64,000 nt of DNA, taken from positions 992,001-1,056,000 of the forward strand of contig NZ_CP071872.1 of the NCBI RefSeq assembly GCF_022647665.1. Reading direction: 5' to 3'. Below are positions 26,772 through 35,158 of the stretch, one piece after another. Numbering within the stretch: position 1 is the stretch's first letter; each line of letters starts with the position of its first letter. A program made the translations under genes and the position numbers. The stretch is from Streptomyces formicae (lineage in GTDB: Bacteria > Actinomycetota > Actinomycetes > Streptomycetales > Streptomycetaceae). The notes below the pieces were generated by a model. That model was not told the origin of the DNA, ran no database searches, and saw nothing but the letters and a program-made list of their open reading frames with translations.

Positions 26772-27608
26772 TCAGCGTCTGCGGCCGAAGCCCGCTGCCA
26801 GCGGCATGCGCAGGCCCAGCGGCGGGGGAGCCGCCAGCGCGTCCGCGACGGGGCGGGCGTAGGCGCGCGTGAAGAGGGAGCCGAGCACGAAGTCCGCGGC
26901 CAGGGCGAGGACTTCGTCCTGGTACTGCCGCAACCCGTGCCCGTCCGTGTGCACCTCGAACCGGCACGTGTCCCGGTTCGCCTTCTTCGCCCGCTCCGCC
27001 AGCCGGTACGACAGCTCCGGATCCGTCCGCGCGTCGTTCGTGCCGTGCACGATCAGCACCTGGCGGCCCGCGAGCTGTTTCACCGGTTCGGGTTGCGCCG
27101 CGACGTCGTCCTCCGGCAGCCAGGGGGCAAGGGCGAGCACGGCGTTGACGGCGCCGTGCCCCGCGGCGTGCAGCGCGGCACGGCCGCCCATGCCGTGGCC
27201 CGCGAGGCAGACGGGGACGTCCCCGTAGCGTCGTACCGCCTCGTCCGCCGCCCACCGCGCGTCCGCCGCGAGCCGCGCGTCGGGCCCGTTCCAGCCGCGG
27301 CCGCGGTAGCGCACGACGTGTGTGACGAGCCCCTCCGCCCGCCCCGCCCGCGCCAGCGAGCGGGCCAGCGGCAGCGCGGCGGCGTGCGAGACCGTCGAGG
27401 GACCGCGGGCGGACTCCGGTTCACCGTCCGGGAGCAGCAGCACCACCCCGCTCACGGCACCGGTCGTGGCCCCCCGCACGGGCCGGCCGAGCCTCGGCTG
27501 TGCCACTGAGGGGCCCACTCGCGGGGCTGCGATCGCCTTGGGAATGGCCTGTGCCCGTCCGGCGTCGTCGGCTGGACGCCCCCACCACTGGAGCAATGCG
27601 TGTGCCAT
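26772..27608 (-). CDS. Alpha/beta-hydrolase-fold protein lacking the nucleophile serine
   Basis: 278 residues. The fold is seen in VVLLLPDGEPES, VVRYRGRGWNG, the nucleophile elbow, HGTNDARTD (acid residue) and TDGHGLRQY (catalytic His). At the elbow the sequence is AGHGMGG, with Gly where active hydrolases have Ser (GHSMGG). Unless another residue substitutes, catalysis is lost, so it may bind a ligand or act as a scaffold. The first 50 residues are not conserved hydrolase sequence. Homologues may share the Gly, which would argue for a selected function and not decay. Confidence 0.7.
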   Translation of the reverse strand: MAHALLQWWGRPADDAGRAQAIPKAIAAPRVGPSVAQPRLGRPVRGATTGAVSGVVLLLPDGEPESARGPSTVSHAAALPLARSLARAGRAEGLVTHVVRYRGRGWNGPDARLAADARWAADEAVRRYGDVPVCLAGHGMGGRAALHAAGHGAVNAVLALAPWLPEDDVAAQPEPVKQLAGRQVLIVHGTNDARTDPELSYRLAERAKKANRDTCRFEVHTDGHGLRQYQDEVLALAADFVLGSLFTRAYARPVADALAAPPPLGLRMPLAAGFGRRR

Positions 27609-27664
27609 GGCAGAACAGTCTCAGACGACTCGGTTAACTCCACCTGTCTGGACGGTCACTGTTA

Positions 27665-27870
27665 CGTGTGACGTTCCTCCCCGCGTCTATGCCCGGGGGA
27701 TTCCAGCCTCATGGCTGAGGCTGCTGTCCACCGGGTTGCCCCGGCTACCGGTTGTCTGCGAACTCTGCCTGGTGTTCGGTGAGGGCAGCGACGTACTTAC
27801 GGCCTGTCAGCATGCTCCCCTCCCAGTGGTTCGTCTGGCTCTCGGCGTTCCCGAAGTGCCCCTACGTCCG
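27665..27870 (-). mobile_element. Internally deleted IS200/IS605-type element (TnpB ends only)
   Basis: On the minus strand a ribosome site and the first 22 codons of a tnpB are followed directly by a typical right end. That end has the perfect hairpin CAGCCTCA/TGAGGCTG (27704-27723), then GGAATCCCCC, a second hairpin and GGGGAGGAACGTCA (27671-27684). This matches the conserved GGAATCCCC-to-GGGGAGGA end of IS605 elements, which also forms the scaffold of TnpB guide RNAs. Everything between the TnpB start and the right end is gone. Outer limits are approximate. Confidence 0.65.
27745..27813 (-). pseudogene. Truncated tnpB start (22 codons)
   Basis: GGAGGGGAGC precedes an ATG at 27813. The frame reads MLTGRKYVAALTEHQAEFAD plus two residues and a stop. 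It matches the opening of canonical TnpB proteins (MLTGRRxxxxLTxxQxxFAE). The break occurs where the first catalytic-lobe helix should begin. Confidence 0.65.
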
Positions 27871-28041
27871 ACCTGACTGTCAGATCAACGACATGGGCGA
27901 GGAAAGGGTCACGTGTTCGGCTCTTGTATCTCCGTGCAAACCTCTCGCTCGAGCCGTTCCAGGGTGGTGGGACGCCGTACCGGGTGGCATCCGGCGCATC
28001 ATCGGGTTGCCCGTACCGGAAGGGTGCGCCATCGGTGTCCT

Positions 28042-28053
28042 CTACGCGCGTAG
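28042..28053. promoter_or_regulatory. Candidate nucleoside-regulon operator (perfect copy)
   Basis: CTACGCGCGTAG ends 16 bases before the add start codon. A repressor bound here would cover the promoter or transcript start. Confidence 0.65.
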
Positions 28054-28069
28054 GGATTAGAGTGCGCAG

Positions 28070-29257
28070 ATGACGAGCCAGACCACCCATGTCCCATCCC
28101 GGGGCGCCGCCCCCGGGCCCGAGGGGCCCACCGCGGACCAGATCCGCCGTGCCCCGAAGGTGCTCCTCCACGACCACCTCGACGGCGGGCTGCGCCCCGG
28201 CACGATCATCGATCTCGCCCGGGAGTCCGGCTACGGCGCCCTTCCCGAGGCCGAGCCCGACAAACTCGGCATCTGGTTCCACGAAGCCGCCGACTCCGGC
28301 TCGTTGGAGCGGTACCTGGAAACGTTCGCGCACACCTGCGCCGTCATGCAGACCCGCGAGGCCCTCAAGCGCGTCGCCGTCGAGTGCGCCGAGGACCTCG
28401 CCGAGGACGGTGTCGTCTACGCGGAGGTGCGGTACGCCCCCGAGCAGCACCTCGAAGCGGGCCTGACCCTCGAAGAGGTCGTCGAGGCCGTCAACGAGGG
28501 CTTCCGGGAAGGCGAGCGGCGCGCCCGCGCGAGCGGCCACCGGATCAGGGTCGGCGCACTCCTCACCGCCATGCGGCACGCCGCCCGTGCCCTGGAGATC
28601 GCCGAACTCGCCAACAACTACCGCGACTCGGGCGTCGTCGGCTTCGACATCGCGGGCGCCGAGGCGGGTTACCCGCCCACCCGCCACCTCGACGCGTTCG
28701 AGTACCTCAAGCGGGAGAACAACCACTTCACCATCCACGCGGGCGAGGCGTTCGGGCTGCCGTCGATCTGGCAGGCCCTCCAGTGGTGCGGCGCCGACCG
28801 CCTCGGCCACGGGGTCCGGATCATCGACGACATCGAGGTCGCCGCCGACGGCTCGGTGAAGCTCGGCCGGCTCGCCGCGTACGTGCGCGACAAGCGCGTC
28901 CCGCTGGAGCTGTGCCCGACGTCGAACCTGCAGACCGGCGCGGCCGCCTCGTACGAGGAACACCCCATCGGACTCTTGCGGCAGCTCCACTTCCGGGCCA
29001 CTGTCAACACGGACAACCGGCTGATGAGCAACACCAGCATGAGCCGTGAATTCGAGCTGCTGACCGAGACTTTCGGCTACACGCTCGACGACATGCAATG
29101 GTTCACCGTCAATGCCATGAAGTCCGCGTTCATTCCTTTCGACGAACGCCTCGCGATGATCAACGACGTGATCAAGCCCGGCTACGCGGAGCTGAAATCC
29201 GAATGGCTGTTCCGGCAGACCGCCGCGACCAGCGCATCCTCACGCGGCGAGGGGTGA
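28070..29257 (+). CDS. add: Adenosine deaminase
   Basis: 395 residues. Metal-site [12 protein letters not shown] near residue 34, [10 protein letters not shown] near 224 with catalytic Glu, RLGHGVRI near 244, and [12 protein letters not shown] near 280 are all present. It deaminates adenosine and deoxyadenosine to inosine forms. The last 20 residues are a loose tail. The gene stands alone between an operator at 28042 and a strong terminator. The short leader fits a repressor-controlled promoter. Confidence 0.93.
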   Translation: MTSQTTHVPSRGAAPGPEGPTADQIRRAPKVLLHDHLDGGLRPGTIIDLARESGYGALPEAEPDKLGIWFHEAADSGSLERYLETFAHTCAVMQTREALKRVAVECAEDLAEDGVVYAEVRYAPEQHLEAGLTLEEVVEAVNEGFREGERRARASGHRIRVGALLTAMRHAARALEIAELANNYRDSGVVGFDIAGAEAGYPPTRHLDAFEYLKRENNHFTIHAGEAFGLPSIWQALQWCGADRLGHGVRIIDDIEVAADGSVKLGRLAAYVRDKRVPLELCPTSNLQTGAAASYEEHPIGLLRQLHFRATVNTDNRLMSNTSMSREFELLTETFGYTLDDMQWFTVNAMKSAFIPFDERLAMINDVIKPGYAELKSEWLFRQTAATSASSRGEG

Positions 29258-29269
29258 GTGCCGGATCGC

Positions 29270-29305
29270 GGAAAGGGCCGGGAGTGTCAACTTCCGGCCC
29301 TTTCC
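29270..29305 (+). terminator. Terminator after add
   Basis: Twelve perfect pairs, GGAAAGGGCCGG (29270-29281) with CCGGCCCTTTCC (29294-29305). Confidence 0.8.
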
Positions 29306-29391
29306 GTGTCGTGCGAGTGTTTGCGGCGCGGAGTGCCCGCTGGCTAGCTTGCCAATTCCGCTCATATTCCCTCCCCAAGGAAAAGTCGCTG

Positions 29392-29700
29392 ATGAAGCAC
29401 GCTGCCAAGACCCTCGGTGCCGCCGCGCTCGGTGCTGTTGCCCTCGGCGCCGCCGGCGCCGGTACCGCCTCCGCCGCGCCGCAGGCCCCCCAGCTCGGCA
29501 CCCCGCTCGGACTGCTCTCCGCCTTCCAGAGCCCGGCCGCCACCTCCGCCGCCGTCGATCAGGCCGCCCAGGGTCTCGGCTCGAGCGCGCTGCCTCAGGG
29601 CTCCACCGAGCAGGTCGCCCGCCTCCTCGGCGGTCTGCCCCTGGCCCAGCTCGCGGGCAGTGGCCTTGCGGGCAGGGCACTGCCGCCGCTCGGGCAGTAG
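29392..29700 (+). CDS. Small exported protein, function unknown
   Basis: 102 residues. AAGGAAAA precedes the ATG. The Sec signal is clear: KHAAKTLGAAALGAVALGA with cleavage expected after ASA near residue 29. The mature part is short, Leu/Gln/Ala-rich and without cysteines (LARLLGGLPLAQLAGSGL-like helices). A related design is encoded at 38524-38871. Such proteins are common in streptomycetes; I do not recognise a domain. An add terminator and a convergent terminator bracket it. Confidence 0.7.
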   Translation: MKHAAKTLGAAALGAVALGAAGAGTASAAPQAPQLGTPLGLLSAFQSPAATSAAVDQAAQGLGSSALPQGSTEQVARLLGGLPLAQLAGSGLAGRALPPLGQ

Positions 29701-29734
29701 CTCCCGGTATCCCTCCGGTACCCCTGACGCACGC

Positions 29735-29765
29735 GGGGCGCGCACCCGGACCGGGTGCGCGCCCC
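29735..29765. terminator. Bidirectional terminator between convergent genes
   Basis: Fifteen perfect pairs with a one-base loop (29735-29749 with 29751-29765). It can serve the exported-protein gene and the PspC gene. Confidence 0.75.
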
Positions 29766-29813
29766 ACTGTGCTGTCACTGCCCGGTGCCGTCACCGCTGC
29801 GTCGTCGCGGCCT

Positions 29814-30014
29814 TCACCAGGCCTTCGACGCGGACTTCTCGGCCGGCAGCAGCAGCCACAGCGCCAGGTACAGCAGGAACTGCGGCCCCGGCAGCAGACA
29901 CGAGAGTACGAAGATCACGCGCATCGTGGTCGGGGAGGTGCCGAAGCGCCGTGCCAGCGCTGCGCACACTCCGCCGATCATTCGTCCGTCACGAGGGCGG
30001 GCAAGTGCGGCCAT
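29814..30014 (-). CDS. PspC-domain small membrane protein
   Basis: 66 residues. AGGAG precedes the ATG. The whole protein is a PspC domain: ARPRDGRMIGGVCAALARRF, then one hydrophobic helix (VIFVLSCLLPGPQFLLYLAL) and a short polar tail. PspC proteins sense or buffer membrane stress, often near envelope-stress regulators. It lies upstream of a VanZ-like gene and near the afsQ operon, but spacing gives no proof of shared control. Confidence 0.85.
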   Translation of the reverse strand: MAALARPRDGRMIGGVCAALARRFGTSPTTMRVIFVLSCLLPGPQFLLYLALWLLLPAEKSASKAW

Positions 30015-30106
30015 GGTGGGCTCCTCTTGAGTCCGTTGCCGGGAGCCGCTCCTCCGGGCTCCCGATGACTCCATACTCGCGCCGCGAACAGGGACGAAGC
30101 GTCGCT

Positions 30107-30742
30107 CTACGGGGCGATCCCGACCCTGGGAATCGTCGGGGTCGGCCCCTGAGAACCCTTGGCCGTCTGCGCACCCCCGACCGTCCGGGAACCCATGGCC
30201 CCCCGCGCCGCGCCGTCCCGCCGCAGGCCCCCCGGCCGCTTCCCCGAACCGGCGTCCGGCGACCGCCGGGCCCGCCTGCGCCGCAGCCGGGCCCGGCCGG
30301 CCGGGACGACCGCGAGATGGGCCAGTGTCACGCCTGCCGTGTTCAGCAGCAGCGAGTCCACGTCCACGACCTGCCCCGGCACTCCGGTCTGGAGCAGCTC
30401 GATGCCGAGCGACAGCAGCGCTCCCGCCGCGACCGTACGGGCCAGCGAGGCCAGGGGGGAGACGGCGAGCCGCCCGCCCGCCATGGGCAGCAGTATTCCG
30501 AGCGGGGCGAGCAGCAGCAGTCCCTCGCCGATCCGGCGGGCGGCCTGCACCGGGCCGAGGGCGAGATCCGCCTTGATGCCCGCGAGTGGCTCCAGATTCG
30601 CCGCCGTCACCCACATCACGTCGAGAGGGCGGAGCGTCAGCCATCCCACGAGTGCCAGATGCGCGAGGACGAGGACGCCCCCCGCCACGCGGAAGCAGAT
30701 GGCGGCACTGCCGCCCGAACCTTGACGCTGCACGATCCCCAA
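30107..30742 (-). CDS. VanZ-like integral membrane protein
   Basis: 211 residues with four or five hydrophobic segments in the first 150, including the VanZ landmarks WLTLRPLD, LLLAPLGILLP, IELLQTGVPGQVVDVDSLLL and NTAGVTLAHL. The C-terminal 60 residues are basic and Gly-rich. VanZ relatives modulate glycopeptide sensitivity in some bacteria, but the biochemical role is unclear. The start may be TTG 30742 or GTG 30733; no ribosome site distinguishes them. Confidence 0.75.
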   Translation of the reverse strand: MGIVQRQGSGGSAAICFRVAGGVLVLAHLALVGWLTLRPLDVMWVTAANLEPLAGIKADLALGPVQAARRIGEGLLLLAPLGILLPMAGGRLAVSPLASLARTVAAGALLSLGIELLQTGVPGQVVDVDSLLLNTAGVTLAHLAVVPAGRARLRRRRARRSPDAGSGKRPGGLRRDGAARGAMGSRTVGGAQTAKGSQGPTPTIPRVGIAP

Positions 30743-30807
30743 GACGATATGACCGGCGGGATCGGTTCCGCCTACCCGTGTGGTGTTGCCGTGCGGTGTC
30801 GCACACA

Positions 30808-30953
30808 GGGCCTGTCGTTCGGTTCAGGCGGGGCTCGCGTGCCCTCGCACACACATCTGCCGGGCGTTGTCGTTCGCCGAAGCTCCGCAGTGCGCACGCA
30901 CCGGACCCCGCTCGCTGATCCCTCCTGATCCGGCCTGATCCGAACGGCCGGCC
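30808..30953. mobile_element. Second, shorter MITE-like element
   Basis: It begins GGGCCTGTCGTTCGG and ends GATCCGAACGGCCGGCCC, the same termini as the element at 2266-2514. The first 45 and last 30 bp are shared; the middle differs. It lies in the gap between the VanZ-like gene and the end of the afsQ-operon lipoprotein gene, harming neither. Confidence 0.65.
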
Positions 30954-30958
30954 CTACG

Positions 30959-31672
30959 TCACGAGCCGCCCGAGCCGGGCAGCGGGCCGACCGTCGGCAG
31001 CACCGTCTCGGGGCGCTCCTTGGCCGCGTCCGTGCAGCGGTAGCCGCGTGGGGGGTAGTCCCCGGGCCCGCCCAGGACGACCGTCCCGCCGTCGGCCGCG
31101 GCCTCGCCCTCCGCGAAGGTGCACACGAGCTGTGCCAGCGCCGCCGGAGGCAGATCCTCCGGCTGCCGGCTGAGCCGCAGGGTGCCCCGGGGGTCGTTCT
31201 CCCGCGCCGGCCGCACGGTGAGCGGGCCCCGCAGGTTCGTGACGAACCCGGCCTCCCGCTCGGCCGCCGACGGATCGGCGAGCAGCTCGTTCAGCAGCGC
31301 CGCGGCGATCAGCCCCCGGTCGCCGGCCGCCTTCTCGGGGAGCGGGACCGTACGGTCCACCGCCACCAGCGCCGACGCGCACAGCAGATAGACCCGCACC
31401 GGCAGCGCCTCCGGCTGCGCCTGTGCGGCCGTCTCCTTCCCGCCCACCGAGCACGGCATCCGCGACGGGGCCTCCCCGGCGTCGACGGGGACGGACGTGG
31501 TCCTGATCCCGCACCCGGTGGCGACGGCCGCGGCGAGCGCGACACCGGCGAGCGCGACACCGGCACGCCGCACCCGGCGACGCACGCCCCCGGCCCTTCC
31601 CCGGGACCGGGACCGGGCCCGGCCCTCGTCGTGTTCGCGTACGGGCGTCGATTCTTCGCGTACGGTCGTCAC
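30959..31672 (-). CDS. Lipoprotein encoded with the AfsQ two-component system
   Basis: 237 residues. The basic N-terminus (about 30 residues) is followed by a hydrophobic core and lipobox AVATGC near residue 54, so the protein is exported and acylated. The mature domain (LPVRVYLLCASALVAVDRT, FVTNLRGPLTVRPA) resembles GerMN-like fragments weakly. GTG overlaps the AfsQ2 stop (GTGA), so it is the third gene of the afsQ operon. It may feed envelope information to the sensor, but no evidence in the sequence proves it. Confidence 0.75.
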   Translation of the reverse strand: MTTVREESTPVREHDEGRARSRSRGRAGGVRRRVRRAGVALAGVALAAAVATGCGIRTTSVPVDAGEAPSRMPCSVGGKETAAQAQPEALPVRVYLLCASALVAVDRTVPLPEKAAGDRGLIAAALLNELLADPSAAEREAGFVTNLRGPLTVRPARENDPRGTLRLSRQPEDLPPAALAQLVCTFAEGEAAADGGTVVLGGPGDYPPRGYRCTDAAKERPETVLPTVGPLPGSGGS

Positions 31673-33204
31673 TGCGCGTCGCCAGCCTCTCCCCGGCCGT
31701 TCCGGTCGCCGCCCGCCGGCGTGATGCCCGACGCGTCGCGCGGCAGGCGCAGCACGAACACCGCGCCGCCGTCGCCGTCCGTCGTGTTCGCCGCGCTGAT
31801 GCCGCCGCCGTGGATCAGCGCGTTCTCCATCGCGATCGACAGTCCGAGGCCGCTGCCCTCCGAACGCGGCCGGGAGGCGCTCGCCTTGTAGAAGCGGTCG
31901 AAGACATGCGGCAGCACGTCCTCGGGGATGCCGGGCCCGTGGTCCCGTACCTCGATGACCAGCTCGTCCCCTGCCGCACCGCCGGAGTCCGTGTGCACCG
32001 AGACCCGCACCGGGGAGCCGCCGTGCTTGAGCGCGTTGCCGATCAGATTGGCCAGGATGACGTCGAGCCGGCGCGGGTCCAGCCGGGCCACGATGCCGCG
32101 CTCCGCGTCCAGCTCGACCGCGTCCAGCCAGGCCCGCGCGTCGATGCAGGCGGTGACCTGGTCGGCGACGTCGACCTCGTCGAGGACGAGCCGGGCGGTG
32201 CCCGCGTCGAAGCGGGTGACCTCCATCAGGTTCTCGACCAGGTCGTTCAGCCGCCGGGTCTCGCTCACCACGAGGGCGACGGCCGGCGCGACCATCGGGT
32301 CGAGGCTCTCCTGCTCGTCCTCCAGCACCTCGGTGACCGCGGTCAGCGCGGTCAGCGGTGTCCGCAGCTCGTGCGACATGTCGGCGACGAAGCGGCGGCT
32401 CGACTCCTCCCGCGCACTCATGTCCGCGACCTGCTTCTCCAGCGACTCCGCCGCGCTGTTGAACGTCCGCGACAGTTCGGCCAGTTCGTCCGTGCCCGAG
32501 ACGTTCAGCCGGGTGTCCAGCTTGCCCTCGCCGAGCTGCCGGGCCGCCTCACCGAGCCGCCGTACGGGTCTGAGCACCGTCGTCGCCGCGGCCTGCGCGA
32601 GCAGTGCCGAGCCGACCAGCGCCAGCGCCGTGGCGATCCCGAGCGACCAGGCCAGCGAGTTGAGGTCCGCCCGTTCCTGCTCCAGCGACTTGAACATGTA
32701 GCCCGTCGGCCCGCCGCCGACGATCCTCGTACCGCCCACCAGGTAGGGCGTGCTGCCGCGCTGCGTCCGTACCCAGAACAGATGGTCCTTGTCCCCGACC
32801 GCGTCACGCAGCGCCTTCGGCACGTCGTCGACCGCGAAGCTGTCCGGGTCGGAGGCCCCGACGATCGGCTTGCCCGCGTCGCGCTCCCCGATCAGCACCA
32901 CGCTGTACCCGGCGGTCCCGGCCGCCATCTGCTCGGCGGTCGTCTGCAGTTCGTCCTGTGTCGGCCGCACGGGCAGGGAGGCGGCCCTGTTCTGCATCTC
33001 CTGCCGGAAGTCGTTCAGCGCCGCGTCCTGCGTACGGGTCAGCACCGCCTCGCGGTTGAGCCAGTACGCGATCCCCGACGCCGACACGGCGGCCGTCAGC
33101 GCGACCAGGCCGAACACGACGACGAGCCGCAGCCGCAGGCTGCTCAGTCCGAGCCCCGCGAGTATTCCTCTCTTCGCGTGCCCCTTGTTCTCGCCTTCGC
33201 TCAC
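31669..33204 (-). CDS. afsQ2: Sensor histidine kinase AfsQ2
   Basis: 511 residues. Two membrane segments (about 25-45 and 175-200) flank an extracytoplasmic domain, then a HAMP linker ([20 protein letters not shown]). The phosphoacceptor His lies in [11 protein letters not shown] near residue 280. N box NALKHG, then DHGPGIPEDVLPHVFDRFYK and GSGLGLSI form the ATPase lid. GTG overlaps the AfsQ1 TGA. The AfsQ1/Q2 pair is established in S. coelicolor as a nitrogen-responsive regulator of antibiotic synthesis and morphological development. The same operon order with a lipoprotein is seen here. Confidence 0.93.
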   Translation of the reverse strand: MSEGENKGHAKRGILAGLGLSSLRLRLVVVFGLVALTAAVSASGIAYWLNREAVLTRTQDAALNDFRQEMQNRAASLPVRPTQDELQTTAEQMAAGTAGYSVVLIGERDAGKPIVGASDPDSFAVDDVPKALRDAVGDKDHLFWVRTQRGSTPYLVGGTRIVGGGPTGYMFKSLEQERADLNSLAWSLGIATALALVGSALLAQAAATTVLRPVRRLGEAARQLGEGKLDTRLNVSGTDELAELSRTFNSAAESLEKQVADMSAREESSRRFVADMSHELRTPLTALTAVTEVLEDEQESLDPMVAPAVALVVSETRRLNDLVENLMEVTRFDAGTARLVLDEVDVADQVTACIDARAWLDAVELDAERGIVARLDPRRLDVILANLIGNALKHGGSPVRVSVHTDSGGAAGDELVIEVRDHGPGIPEDVLPHVFDRFYKASASRPRSEGSGLGLSIAMENALIHGGGISAANTTDGDGGAVFVLRLPRDASGITPAGGDRNGRGEAGDAQ

Positions 33205-33887
33205 TGAGGAGCGTCCAGTCTGTAACCCACGCCCCGTACCGTACGGATCAGCGTCGGTGAGGACGGCACGTCCTCGACCTTCGCCCGCAGCCGCTGCACG
33301 CACGCGTCCACCAGCCGTGAGTCGCCCAGGTAGTCGTGCTCCCACACGAGGCGGAGCAACTGCTGGCGCGAGAGCGCCTGGCCGGGCCGGCGGCTCAGCT
33401 CCAGCAGCAGCCGCAGCTCGGTCGGGGTCAGCTGGAGGTCCTCGCCGTTCTTGGTGACCGTCATCGCGGAGCGGTCGATCACCAGCGAGCCGAACGTCGC
33501 CGAATCCGTCGCCTCGCGCTCACCGCGCCGCAGCACCGCCCGGATCCGGGCGTCCAGCACCCGGCCCTGGACCGGCTTGACCACGTAGTCGTCGGCTCCG
33601 GACTCCAGCCCGACCACCACGTCGATGTCGTCACTGCGTGCGGTCAGCAGGATGATCGGCAGCTGGTCGGTGCGCCTGATGCGCCGGCACACCTCGAAGC
33701 CGTCGATGCCGGGCAGCATCACATCCAGCACGATCAGGTCCGGCCGCTGCTCGCGCAGCAGTTTCAGACCGTCCTCGCCGGTGGCCGCGGTGGCCACGCG
33801 GTGGCCCTGGCGGGACAGCGAGAGCTCGAGGGCCGTGCGGATGGCGTCGTCGTCCTCGATCAGCAACAGGAAAGGCACGGAGGTCAT
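33201..33887 (-). CDS. afsQ1: Response regulator AfsQ1
   Basis: 228 residues, OmpR class. Receiver acidic cluster EDDD, phosphoacceptor Asp55 in LIVLDVMLPG, and switch Lys in DDYVVKPV. The winged-helix DNA-binding domain begins near 130 with LQLTPTELRLLLELSRRPG and ends RTVRGVGYRLD. ATG 33887 with MTSVPFLLLIEDDD is preferred; upstream frame lacks receiver sequence. It is first in the operon afsQ1-afsQ2-lipoprotein and divergent from sigQ, with the AfsQ1 box between. Confidence 0.95.
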   Translation of the reverse strand: MTSVPFLLLIEDDDAIRTALELSLSRQGHRVATAATGEDGLKLLREQRPDLIVLDVMLPGIDGFEVCRRIRRTDQLPIILLTARSDDIDVVVGLESGADDYVVKPVQGRVLDARIRAVLRRGEREATDSATFGSLVIDRSAMTVTKNGEDLQLTPTELRLLLELSRRPGQALSRQQLLRLVWEHDYLGDSRLVDACVQRLRAKVEDVPSSPTLIRTVRGVGYRLDAPQ

Positions 33888-33985
33888 TCTGGCGCATGGT
33901 GCAGCCGGAGTTCGACAGTTGCGGGCCGGTCCCGTGCGGACACGGGTCCCGGAACGGGTGTGGACACGAGTGCGGGCGGCGCCCT

Positions 33986-34001
33986 GTGACACCCCTGTGA
34001 C
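33986..34001. promoter_or_regulatory. AfsQ1-binding box in the afsQ1-sigQ intergenic region
   Basis: GTGAC-ACCCCT-GTGAC fits the published AfsQ1 consensus GTnAC-n6-GTnAC exactly. It lies about 100 bp from either start. Confidence 0.8.
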
Positions 34002-34098
34002 AGTCGGCGGACAGTGGCGTGAAGGTGCCCGGGCAGTCTTTTCTCACCGGCCGGACACCGGCCGCTGCCAGCAGACTCCAACCGACGGGGGGCGCGAG

Positions 34099-34917
34099 AT
34101 GAACGCACTGCACAGCACCACCTCCAGCGCAGTTGTCACGCGTCTGCACGACGTCACCGTCGGCAGGAGCACCGAGAAGTCCGGCGCCGTGAACGGGCGG
34201 GGGTGCGTTCGCGGCGCCGGGCGCCAGCACAAGCCGTCGCCGCAGCCGTCGTACATGACGGTCGTCGACGCGACGTCCGTGCTGCCCGCGCCGGGCACGC
34301 CCGGCACACAGGGCGCGCAGATCGAGGGGGGGCACGGGGGAAGCGCGTACGGGGAGGCCACGGGGGAGCGGAGCGGCTGCTCGGAGACTGTGGATGCCGA
34401 AGCGGCGTTCACCGCCTACGTGCAGGAGCGCCGCGCCTCCCTGTACGCGACCGCGTACCACCTGACCGGTGACCGGTTCGAGGCGGAGGACCTGCTCCAG
34501 AGCGCGCTGTTCTCCACGTACCGGGCCTGGGACCGGATCAGCGACAAGGCCGCGATCGGCGGCTATCTGCGCCGGACGATGACGAACCTGCACATCAGCG
34601 CGTGGCGCCGGCGCAAGCTCAACGAGTACCCGACCGAGGAGCTCCCGGAGACGGCGGGCGACACGGACGCGATGCGCGGCACGGAGCTGCGCGCGGTGCT
34701 GTGGCAGGCCCTGGCCCGCCTGCCCGAGCTCCAGCGCACGATGCTGGTGCTGCGCTACTACGAGGGCCGGACGGATCCCGAGATCGCGGAGATCCTGGAC
34801 ATCAGTGTCGGCACGGTGAAGTCGAGCATCTGGCGGTCGCTCCGCCGGCTGCGCGAGGACCAGGTCCTCAGCTTCGGCCGTGACGAGGAGGAGTCCTTCG
34901 GCGAGCTGGTGGCCTGA
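34099..34917 (+). CDS. sigQ: ECF sigma factor SigQ
   Basis: 272 residues. The first 95 residues are low complexity and not conserved sigma sequence. Region 2 follows (FTAYVQERRASLYATAYHLT, EAEDLLQSALFSTYRAWDRI), then region 4 (LPELQRTMLVLRYYEGRTDP, ISVGTVKSSIWRSLRRLRED). The family is SigE-like ECF, as for S. coelicolor SigQ, which works with AfsQ1/Q2. ATG at 34099 begins the frame; a shorter functional start at 34252 (ATGACGGTCGTC) is possible. Confidence 0.9.
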   Translation: MNALHSTTSSAVVTRLHDVTVGRSTEKSGAVNGRGCVRGAGRQHKPSPQPSYMTVVDATSVLPAPGTPGTQGAQIEGGHGGSAYGEATGERSGCSETVDAEAAFTAYVQERRASLYATAYHLTGDRFEAEDLLQSALFSTYRAWDRISDKAAIGGYLRRTMTNLHISAWRRRKLNEYPTEELPETAGDTDAMRGTELRAVLWQALARLPELQRTMLVLRYYEGRTDPEIAEILDISVGTVKSSIWRSLRRLREDQVLSFGRDEEESFGELVA

Positions 34918-34928
34918 GGGCGGTAGTG

Positions 34929-35036
34929 ACGGGGGATCGGGACCTACGGGGGAGCGTACGGATCCACGGGGGAACGTACGGATTCCACGGGGGGCCACGC
35001 GGGCGGACACGGGGGATCGCGCGCGGGTCACGGGGG
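34929..35036 (+). repeat. Six G5-6 tracts spaced about two helical turns
   Basis: ACGGGGG recurs with starts at 34929, 34946, 34966, 34987, 35009 and 35030, spacings of 17-22 bp. Intervals are unrelated in sequence except for CGTACGGAT. The tract lies just after the sigQ stop and before the deoC operator. Confidence 0.6.
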
Positions 35037-35133
35037 AAGACGCGAGGGGCCGGCCAGGGCCGAGAGGTCCGGGCCGGCCCTCCGCGCGTCCCCCGGTGTG
35101 ACCTGGGTGCCGGTCCACCGGGCTGTACAGTCG

Positions 35134-35145
35134 CTACGCGCGTAG
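35134..35145. promoter_or_regulatory. Candidate nucleoside-regulon operator (perfect copy)
   Basis: CTACGCGCGTAG overlaps a possible -10 hexamer TAGATA (35143-35148). The GTG start of deoC is 13 bases later, so the transcript may begin at the start codon. Binding here would block the promoter. Confidence 0.65.
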
Positions 35146-35158
35146 ATATGCTCCCCTG

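Noticed and set aside
27322..27876. Plus-strand frame of 184 codons over the IS605 relic
   Set aside because: It spans the hydrolase gene and transposon ends with no homology or ribosome site.
33945..33985. Second AfsQ1-like half sites near 33920-33985
   Set aside because: GTCCCG and GTGGAC do not match GTnAC with the required six-base spacing.
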